64,000 bases of DNA, taken from assembly GCF_008831285.2 (NCBI RefSeq), contig NC_045150.1:7328001-7392000 (forward strand), given 5' to 3'. The notes beneath the pieces were generated by a model that was given only the letters and a program-made list of their open reading frames with translations, had not been told where the DNA came from and did not search any database. Shown in pieces: positions 55,133-64,000 of this stretch. The translations under genes were made by a program, and so were the position numbers. How positions within the stretch are numbered: position 1 is the stretch's first letter; each line of letters starts with the position of its first letter. This DNA is from Nymphaea colorata. Taxonomy: Eukaryota; Streptophyta; Magnoliopsida; Nymphaeales; Nymphaeaceae.

Positions 55133-57825
55133 AAGGCCTGCCTTTCTGTGGTCTGCGTCTAGTCAAATACAGGAGTGGAGATAACTAACCAGCTGCCTCA
55201 ACAGTCAAGAGCTTCTCTGCCTTCCCAGTCAGTGTGCTAGAGAAAAGTTGGCAGAAACTCAAAACTTGTTAGAAAATAATAAGATGAGAAAAGTTGGTAG
55301 AAACTCAATACTTGCTAGAAAATAATAAGAGCAGTATAATTAGGCACTTGAGTCACCGGCCCAAGTCTGGCGTGGACATTACATGTGGCTAGACGTGGGT
55401 CCAGCTTCATCGTAATGGAATTTTTTGTCGGTTCCATGCGAACCCACATGTAGTTCTAGTGGCAGAGCCGCGAGGGAATAGGGGGCTAGTAGGGACCATA
55501 GTCCTCACCACCTTTTAAGTTTTGGAAATTTAAAAGCTAGTGATTAAATTTTTAGAAAACTTTGTTTGGACCCCATAAACTTTTTAAAATAAGGGTTGAT
55601 GACTCCAATAAAAATTCTCAATGAACTTGAGATAAAACAATCTACCAGTCAGAAAGGAAAAAAGAGACCTAAATGCTCTCCCATTTTTTGGACTACATCA
55701 AGAGGACCGGGGTAGAATATGGTACATCCATCAACTATAGTGTCACATTCTACCATTTACGGTGTAGGCCTATAGAAAAGTAACACCCATGGAAATCAAA
55801 TCGATGATCTACCTTTTATGTGACTGCTGCCCGACCATTTATTTTATGTTCCTCGTAGCTATGGAGATTATTTATTCACTCATGCAAAAAGTATATAGTT
55901 CTGATCAATATATGGTTGATGTAGAGAAAAATTATATAGAACTTATATTATCATAATACAAGCCTCCGGTTTTCTAATATAACCATGACAAAGGAGCTTC
56001 AAGTTAAAAAAAATGTCACCATAGAACTAGTGGCAGACATACATGAGGGCCAATGTGATTAATGGTCTGCACTAGCCCATGAAAAATTTTATTGGAAGGA
56101 TTCATACGCATACTGTGATGACTCAAAAATTAGATTGAATGCCAAAAATTCTTGCTCAGCCAATGCATGGAGCAAATGAAAATTATATTACCAGTTTTAT
56201 TTTTTTTAATGTAAATGTATTATTGTTATTTATTTCAAACTAACTGACTTTAACTTAATTAGAGTGAAAAGGCAACGGTAAAACTGGCTCTTGTTTGATC
56301 AGTTACGCGGAAAGCTGAGATCCATATCAAGTGAATAAACAAAATCAATTGGTTCATATTCAAGAATCAAAATCACGATCGAAACTTGAAAGTAGTTCGC
56401 TGATCAATAATTTTTCTCCAAAGCCTGGAAGTTGGCTTAAGAAGTAAGAAAAAGGAAAACTGGTTCGACCTGATTTGCAATTAATGAGGGAGATTTGAAT
56501 GCGCCAGCTTATTTGAACTACTTCAGACAACAACGTTCTTCCAAACCAAAAGAAGGATGATTGACTAACTCGTATGCGATCTGCCCCATAAACTAATTTT
56601 TTTCCTTTCTAACCACCAGCAAGCTGGAAATTCATGTTTCTCTTTGGAGCAATGACTATGAGGGGACGTTTGATGTATTGAAAATATGGAGTTGGAAAGA
56701 AGTTTACAAAAACTTATTTCAGGAAATGAAGAAATGGAAACAAAATTCAGACTTTCAAAACCCTTTTGTGTTTGCTGGACTTTGGTTTATGTTTCAGAAA
56801 ATAGATTTCTCAGTTTGATAGAAATGAAAGATGAAAAAAGACAACTGCTGGATTAAGGAATGCTTTGAGAGTTCAACGGTTACTTTTTTTCATCCTAAGT
56901 TTTTTTCCCAACTTTGGGGTGGAAAAAGATTTATGAAAAAAAAATTTTGAAAGACAACCCAACGGTTATTTTTTTCATCTCAAGTTTTTGATGGACAAGA
57001 AAAAATTTTAAAAATTTGAATTTTGTTTCTAGTGCTCCAAGAAATATCCTGCCCATTAAATGGGCCTTGAAGTATTATTTGGCAGTTCATGAGAGGCGAA
57101 ACCACATTCTTTTGTCTCCACTTTAGGATTTACGATGTGTGAGAACCTCAGTGGTCCTACAGTATACCCTTAACTCAAATGTTGTGCATGTCACTGTTTG
57201 CAGTACAAAATAATAACACTCATAAAAATTGAATTGAAAATGTGTCATCAACATATCAACATGACACTCAGACTTCCTATGCTGCGTCCCTTTGAGTGGT
57301 AGATCATTATTTACAAATTTGATAAACAATAAAGAATATACAAATGAGAAGATGACTATCATAGACAATTTTATTTTATAGGGCTCCATTAAGGGTCATC
57401 ATATTTTACCATAAAATCACTTCATAGTTTCATTCTATGATACAATTTCAGTTTTCAAGCCTTTATTGTCGCAGATCTATGAGTTAAAAAACAAATGAAA
57501 AAGGTTACAGCTAATTTGTTTCAGATGTATTTTCATTAAGACATCAGTTAAACTGAAAACGTTACGTTAACGTATTTTTCTTCTTTAATGTAGAAACCAA
57601 TTAAAAGCATTTCAGCGTGAATGAACAATGTTGGAAATCATAATCTTTTGGGCAGGCCAATGTAACATGGTTTATTTAAGTCCCGTCTCGAAAATTAGGT
57701 TGTTTAAGGACAAATGGGAAAAGTGAAACTCGTGTTTAGAAATATGTTCAAAAAATGGTCTTCAAATATGAAAATTTTCATTTCTATATTTGCCATGTCC
57801 ACTTGTTGAGAAGAGGGAAATTAAC

Positions 57826-57826
<1 letters not shown>
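55133..57826. other. Intergenic
   Basis: No gene recognised. Phrases starting AGTGGCAGAGCC (55460) and AGTGGCAGACATACATGAGG (56030) resemble the MULE-type MITE ends at 31379 and 63471. 55240-55330 has a short tandem repeat (AGAAAAGTTGGCAGAAACTC / AGAAAAGTTGGTAGAAACTC). GGGGACGTTTGATGTATTG at 56678 resembles a MITE end without a visible partner. Confidence 0.5.

Positions 57827-57864
<38 letters not shown>
57827..57864. repeat. (CT)n microsatellite in the probable leader of the tail-anchored protein gene
   Basis: An uninterrupted CT run of about 18 units. CT-rich tracts are common in plant core promoters and 5' UTRs. Confidence 0.9.
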
Positions 57865-57870
<6 letters not shown>

Positions 57871-59415
57871 AGATTTTGATTTTGGGGAGCACATAGGTTT
57901 TTGCCTTTTCCCTATTCCGATTCTTGGCGCCTCCTGTAATCTACCATTTCCATCATAAAGCACACAGACTCACTCTCTCTCTCTTGAAGGGAGTTGCGGC
58001 AACTACCAACTGGTAAGACTTGCCCATTTTAAGATCTAAGTAAAATTTGCTTTGATCCCCTATTAATTTCATCGTTTCTTTGATTTATAGACTGTTATCT
58101 CGATTACCATCTTCATCCAGATCGAGTATGCCGTTAAATTATTTCCTTCTTTGTTTCAAATCCTTCGTTAAATGGTGAATATTTGCGTGTTTTTGGTCCT
58201 TCAAGAGGTTTGGTTTACGGTGGCGATCATGATTCCATCTTCTTTTTGCTTGAAATCGATGAATTTATAGTGTGTAAACGTTTGCCTGTTTGATTGAAGT
58301 TATGATTGTTTCTGGGATTTGGTTGCCTTGGAATGGGAAACGATGTTGGTCATAGTCTTTTTTCCTGTTTTGTTCTGTTGGTGGTCGAGTATGGAGTTGC
58401 CCTGAGAGATTGTGTTGGGGCATTTGATGAGATGTCTTCGGTATTTTGGTTTAACTGCTTGTAGATTGTCGCATTTGTTGTGTGTGAAGGACGTCAATAA
58501 CTTTTCACAGTTTTTTAGTAAATGCGTATATTGAAGTTCGTCGTCATTTTCTTTCCTCTAATAAGGACAGAGTCTTTACTGGAGGAAAGAAAGGATTTGT
58601 GAGACATAATCCGTATTTTCTGAATGCTGGTGGATCCTTGCAAGTGAAGTTCTTAAGCGCAATGGTCCTTCTATTCTTCTTTTGTTCTGATGGAACGATT
58701 ATGATTCCTTTTTTACGAGAGACGCCCACAGAGCGTCTTATTAGATTCTTGTCCATGTCATTCTCGGCGAGAGAAGGTAAAAGCGATTCTGGGTGCTAGT
58801 CTATGGGGCTTAGAAAGAATTTGAAACAACAATTCAAGGAATGAACCTCATTGGGACATTAGTTTGACATGCGTTTTCCTTATTCATAGGCAACTGTAGT
58901 GCGTAAAGTAACTGCATTCTTCATCCTAATTATTTTTACTATTTTATACTGTGAGCACATTGTATGCCCTACTTCTTTTTCTCAGTTTTGATATTTTTGT
59001 CCCTTGTTAATCCTGCTCATGGTTTCACCTTTCCATATTTCTAAGCCGTTGTATCCAAAGGAGAAGGCACCTTTTCAGTTAGATGACTCAGATCTACACA
59101 AACCTCAAGTCACCTATGCTTCATATGAGCAAACCAAAGTGTTATTACGCTGATGAGGGCAGCATTTATTTCTAATGCTTAAAACTTGTCAGATACATTG
59201 CAATAGGGTTCCAATTAGATAATTAATTATGCGGAAGTTGTGAATAGCTAAAACTTCGATGTGTTAAGTCCATGATGCTAATGTTTCTTCCTGATTACAC
59301 TTCTGCGGTTTCCAGTCATGTCTATGCTTTGATTTTGTTTATATTCATATCTTCTTGTTTCTATTTTGATTCTTAATAATTTCTTCTGCAGTTATGGATT
59401 GCACAACATGAGTGC
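57865..59415 (+). other. Probable 5' leader exon and leader intron of the tail-anchored protein gene
   Basis: A donor CTG|GTAAGA at 58012/58013 and an acceptor TTCTGCAG at 59391 would bound a 1.38-kb intron with T-rich sequence. The leader exon to 58012 has no ATG in the main frame. After the acceptor the second exon carries two tiny uORFs before the main ATG. The main frame is also open back to the acceptor (LWIAQHEC before MMAAAEA), so an upstream coding exon is possible. Confidence 0.5.
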
Positions 59416-59419
59416 ATGA
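59394..59419 (+). promoter_or_regulatory. Two tiny uORFs chained to the main start by ATGA overlaps
   Basis: uORF1 (59394-59411, five residues) ends in TGA overlapping the ATG of uORF2 (59408-59419, three residues). The TGA of uORF2 overlaps the main ATG at 59416. Each join is the four-base ATGA. Confidence 0.5.
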
Positions 59420-61531
59420 TGGCAGCAGCAGAGGCAAGGGCTGCTTGGCAGCGCACCGCAAACCGTTGCTTTGTCCAGGAAGATGCGAAGAGAGCTCCTA
59501 AATTAGCCAGCTGTCCATCAGCATCTTCAAAACTCCAACAGGATCAATGTGCCGGGGATGGTAGAAATGGAGTTGATCATTCTGGTACATATGTTTTTTT
59601 GCCTGTCAACTGGAGTCCTTCCAATTCTAAACTGTCTCCAGACACAAAGTGGTGGCTTCAGCTGCAGCCTAACTTTGGAAACCGTCGAGATTTCATATTT
59701 GAACAGCTTAAAGCTTTGGATGTTGAGCTTGATTGTATGGCCTCTTTCGATATGGATCCATCTTCTGAACCCAGTAACGAGGCAACACAAACTGCCCAAT
59801 GCAGAGCTGCTGAACCTGAAAAGGTTCGACTCCCTGTATCTGGGGCACCATGTCGGGTTTCAACAACTTGCTTGAATCGCGAGTTTGAATCAAAAGCACA
59901 TGGTCTCAAAGCAACAAATTCAGTAGAGCCACTGAAGCATGAAATGAATTTGAGTGACAGTTTAAAGACAGAATCAAGTGAAGAGATGCCCATCAATCAG
60001 AAGCAGCTTGACCACTTAACATTAGAACAGAGAGAAAAGGATGCCGCTGATATTTCAGCGCCTCGGGTGACTGACAGGACAGGACCCTGGTGGCGAATTA
60101 CAGACAAAGATGAATTAGCATCATTGGTTACTCAGAGTTCATTCCGATGCATAGAAAATTGTGATCTTCCACGGCCGCTCAATTCACACACAAGGAGTCA
60201 ACTAGACGATGTTGATGTTTTTCACGATGAGGAGCTGATTCCATCATCCTTTGATCATAAAATCTGTTCAGCTCTTCATAATGCAGTGGGAGATCCTCAG
60301 CCAAATCCTTTTTCCGGAAGTGCCAAAGGAGCTCAGTGGCTACCTGCTGAACTGGACCCATCTGCCGATGGCTTAGAAAAGAATTCCAGGTAATGTCCTA
60401 TCAACTGCCATGAAGTTTCAGGGAAAGGAAGTGATATTGAACAAGTTCAAATGCTCCTAATTAGAGGTTAAATAGTTCATGCATGCCTACTGAAATTTTG
60501 ATGGTTCTCAAGATTTTCTGGTGACGAACGGGTATAACCAACCTAGTGGGGGAATATGGATTGCTTCAACGTGACCTTGAGACCGTCCATCTTGCTGTTG
60601 TTGGCTGATCTCAGTTGTATTTGTCAAGATGGCCACTCTAAGCATTCTGTGATCATCCTTTTATATAGGAGGGCTCCTCTAACCATTCTGTGTTCATCCA
60701 TTCCTATTTATACTTGTGGCATAAGAGAAACTTTGCTCAATTTGAGACCCTAACGTCATTATTTATTTCACATTGTGCCATTGTGGTTCATAAGAGCTTG
60801 GAGGGGAACTCCATTCATCTGGTTTAGTTCCTAAACCTCTTTCACATTAGTTTTTGTTTTCCTCTATTTCTTGTCTGTCTTTAACAAGTAAGGTTTTGCC
60901 TCTTTCAAGTTTAGTATACTCTCCTTCTCTCAGTTTCATTTGACTTCATCATCCCTTTTGGAATTGAAATACATGATAGCTCGCTTCTTTTCCCCCCTAT
61001 TTGGTTTTCCAATTTTAAGAGCTTGCCAGTTTTCATATATTAATATGCAGCACTTCCAGAGTGAGCAGCAGGCAGTTTGGTAGGAGCGAACACAACTTTG
61101 GGGTAGATGCAAGCAAGGCACAGCTATTAGAAGCCCTTTGCCATTCCCAAACACGAGCGCGAAAGGCAGAAAATGCAGCCCAACGAGCGCATTCCGAGAA
61201 AGAACACATCCTCAGGCTTTTCTTGAAGCAAGCGACGCACCTGTTTGCCTACAAGCAGTTGTTCCGTCTCTTGCAGCTAGAGAGCATTTACCTTCAGATC
61301 GAATGCAAGAACACCATGGTGCCGTGGGATCAACTGTCTGCACTCTTTCCTTGGTTGGCAACAAGAGATGAACAGTCTGGAGAGACTGGAAGCAGCAAGA
61401 AAAGGAAAAGGTCTAGCGAGAGCTCGTATGATGTTGGTAGGCTTGCCTTCGCCGTCGCCATTGGTATGAGTCTAGCCGGCGCTGGCCTTTTCCTGGGGTG
61501 GACTTTGGGGTGGCTGCTATCTACTTTCTGA
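59416..61531 (+). CDS. Conserved plant protein with predicted C-terminal membrane anchor
   Basis: Exon 59416-60389 (donor CCAG|GTAATG) joins exon 61051-61531 (acceptor ATATGCAG) in frame to give 484 residues. The N-terminus MMAAAEARAAWQRTANRCFV with EDAKRAPKL looks strongly conserved in character. Then come FLPVNWSPSNSKLSPDTKWW, LQLQPNFGNRRDF and, near 215-235, DRTGPWWRITDKDELASLV. The second exon has a helical, charged region (about 345-390, KAQLLEALCHSQTRARKAEN) that may form a coiled coil, a basic KKRKR at 441-445, and a single hydrophobic segment at 456-478 with only six residues after it. That layout suggests a tail-anchored protein with its bulk in the cytosol or nucleoplasm. I recognise it as a plant-type unknown protein but cannot give a function. 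The start could lie in an earlier exon (see the leader entry). Confidence 0.82.
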
Positions 61532-63470
61532 ATCTTGTTCAGTTACTATTCGTCCATTCTTTCTTTGCAGTGAATACAGGGGCACCATGAGTGTGTGTCT
61601 TTTGCCGTGTATATGTTTAGGCAATGATAACATGAATGTACCCTATCAGTTCTCCACAGAGCAGGCAATGATGTCCTGAATTTTGTACAGTTCCAGCGTC
61701 GTTCAAGTTCGTTTCCTAGTCTCGTTGTGTGACTCTTCCTTCTATTTAAATGGAATACATCTTTTGTTTCAACTAGTTATGAAAAGGAAGTCCAAAGTCC
61801 AAACAGAAACTATTTGCCCTGATGAGCATTGTGTAGGGCGAGCTGGTGAAAAGTCCAGTCAGATTCCCGTGAGTGCTACTTCTCCTAACAACGGCCTTTG
61901 CTTTGGCTGCAGCTAAGGCTCGCCCCTAGCTAAGGCTCGCCCCTATGGTACCGACCCTTTTAGCAGCACTGTCACTCTCATGGACAGGAGACTTGTTTCT
62001 TCTCTTGTAAGTAGAGAATCATTTGTAAAGAAGGGCGGCATGGCTGCACCGCACTGGATTGACTCGCTATATCTGTGGTTGCCTCTCCTTAAGGCCCCCG
62101 GATTTCCCAGCAACCTTGCGGCTCGGCCTGCGAAAAGGCCAGGATGCGGTTTTAAGTTTTAACTCATGACCAGTCACCTATTGGCCCAGACTCCACCAGA
62201 GTTTGGAGCTTGATTCCTACTTAATAGGCTTTTTTAATTTTCCATGTTTAAGAGAGTCTGTTATCTCTTGTATTTTTTATTCTACAACAGTGATACGATA
62301 GTGAATAGGCATAGGAGAACTAAACCTTGTGTAGTCATAGACACCAGGAGAACTCTGGTCTCACATAAACATTTTTTTGCGTTTTCTGCTCTTTTTTATT
62401 CATTTTCTCATGATATCATTTGAAAAGAGAGACATAGATTCCTTAGTCTAAAGAAAGTGGTGGAATATTCCATTGAGAGTAAGACTCGCCAGTCTTTTCA
62501 CCTGCACTTATCATTTTATTTTTTCATCTTCCAAGTGAAATGTTATGATATGTCATGGTAAAATACGACGTTGGGATTCCAAATATGACTTCTGGTTTTT
62601 CACTTGCACGCAAAGCTTAGAGGTGGAAAAATTAATCTGAAAGATGGGTTATTGAGAAAATCTATTTTTTCTGTCATCATAAGTAACAGAAATTTAACTA
62701 GTAAAAATGTTCTAAAAGCATAGTCCTTTTTGCAAAAAGAAGTTCAAAAATTTCGTACACTTTGCAGCATGTCTCTCTCTTGTCCTACCAAGTGATGGGT
62801 AGTATAACCAGCCAAGTGATGGGTAGTATAACCAGCTGAGTTGGGTGGTGTGTTATAGTCACGTCATCAGTTCAATTCTTAGAGAGTGCTATTGAGGAAT
62901 GTTGAGCTTGGAATTAGGGGTGCAATTATAGAGGTTAAGTAGACTGGTTCTTGTTCCTCCCTCTTCCTCCCATCTTCTCTCATGTCCTAATCTTTTCTTC
63001 CTTTTAGCATACCATGAGCCATATTCTGTAGACTGATTAGTTTAATGCATGCTTAAACTGGAAATAGCAACAACATTGTCTCAATTTTTTTTTTAGTTAT
63101 ATATATTTATTTATTTACTAAATCGTTAGTAGTTATGGGAAATAAAGTGTGGAGTAGATATTTGTTACACTATTTCTCCTAGTCAAGAAAGGTTTTACAA
63201 GAACATGGTTGTTCAAGAGAGTGGTTAACATCCTTTCCAGTCATATTGCCCAACAATAAACTCAGAAAAACATGCGTTCATGTGACTGGCATTTTTCATA
63301 ACTAAGCAGTATATTTTTTCGAATTTCATGATGAAATGAGTTCAATTAGTTAGGTTTGTAGCTCTATTTTTCCGTTTTAAGCTACTAGCCTTCACTAGAT
63401 TATCCCTAATGAGCATGATCTAGTTATTAAAGAGACATGGTATAAATAACTTTAACATTCATATTATAGT
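61532..63470. other. 3' flank and intergenic
   Basis: The first few hundred bases are likely 3' UTR. A 17-bp repeat TAAGGCTCGCCCCTA occurs twice at 61914-61945, and a 24-bp repeat CCAAGTGATGGGTAGTATAA occurs twice at 62789-62834. Short frames near 61683-62162 have no recognisable domain. Confidence 0.5.
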
Positions 63471-63648
63471 GGCAGAGCCAGGATTTTTTGACTGGGGGTC
63501 TTTTAAGTCACCAGCTCAGGTCTCATGTCAATACCTCATGTAAAAATGTTTGAGTTGTTACATTATAATTTTAAGCCTTCCAACGGATTTTTTAATAGCT
63601 AGTGTGTGCAGTGGCCCACACCAGCCCCGATGTATCTATGCCGCCACC
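63471..63648. mobile_element. MULE-type MITE, second family member
   Basis: The left end AGTGGCAGAGCCAGGATTTT and right end GCCGCCAC are inverted. The reverse complement of the right part reads GGTGGCGGCATAGATACATC and then GGGGCTGGTGTGGGCC, matching the left part of the 31379-31555 element. It has similar length (about 178 bp) and opposite orientation. The target duplication is unclear. Confidence 0.65.
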
Positions 63649-64000
63649 ATATCCCATGAGAGTAAAGGCTTGAAATTCTCTAAGAGGTGAACTGAAAAGG
63701 CGCAAATGAACAAAGACACCTTATGTATCAGTAATTAGTAAGTTGCAATATGCGTAAGCTTGTACTAAGCCTTACATTTGGTATGCACTAGAAAAGCTGG
63801 GAAGATTTCAATTTAATAGAAGTTTCAGAAATTGGGAGTCTACAAAGAAAGTCATCCACTGCCTGCAAGGGTCAAAAGGCTAAACATTGACATATTATAA
63901 GATGAGCAATTTGTAAATGTTTGGTTGTTCGTATGCCAAATAAGGAGGATGTTTCGATAATGTAAAATCTATAATTTAGGTGTCATCTCATATATATATA
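63649..64000. other. Intergenic to window end
   Basis: AT-rich, nothing recognised; ends in an AT repeat. Confidence 0.5.

Overview
This is nuclear DNA of a flowering plant. The evidence is spliced genes with GT-AG introns, an LRR-extensin, a BAHD acyltransferase, a plant-type FG nucleoporin and a plastid-envelope RETICULATA-type protein, all set in AT-rich intergenic DNA full of plant transposon remnants (Copia, TRIM, LINE, CACTA, MITEs). I cannot name the species from the sequence.

Layout: 1-371 holds the last two exons of a RETICULATA-RELATED (DUF3411) gene on +. 2430-7411 is an old, complete but decayed Copia element on - (LTRs, PBS, 5-bp target duplication). A tiny TRIM retrotransposon with its own target duplication (5605-6062) sits inside its gag region. 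8.3-9.3 kb is a LINE remnant. 12.8-15.1 kb is an intact single-exon LRX (LRR-extensin) gene on -. 15.1-22.2 kb is repeat-rich intergenic DNA with a MITE and a Copia fragment. 22.3-32.3 kb is a ten-exon CCCH/FG nucleoporin gene (NUP42-like) on -. Its first coding exon is only 44 nt and lies 4.4 kb from exon 2, and its introns carry three copies of one MITE-like family.

32.4-46 kb has no gene I recognise. It holds a dispersed repeat copy, a 604-bp non-autonomous CACTA element, a LINE remnant, degenerate local duplications and a strong 74-nt fold-back. 46.3-49.7 kb is an intact two-exon BAHD acyltransferase on +. A downstream segmental duplication carries a broken copy of its exon 1 (51.3-51.7 kb). 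52.0-55.1 kb is a composite A-B-a-B-A repeat array with two nearly identical ~1.07-kb units, and the B part also occurs near 34 kb. 57.8-61.5 kb is a conserved plant gene encoding a predicted tail-anchored membrane protein, with a spliced 5' leader. The rest, to 64 kb, is intergenic and ends with a MULE-type MITE related to one at 31.4 kb.

The genes look like unrelated housekeeping, cell-wall and metabolic loci and do not form a pathway or cluster. The unusual content is mostly structural: nested and matched-end transposons, a MITE whose insertion can be read against a paralogous empty site, recent tandem repeats, gene-duplication decay and possible upstream-ORF control. I see no bacterial-type system, CRISPR array, rRNA or convincing tRNA.
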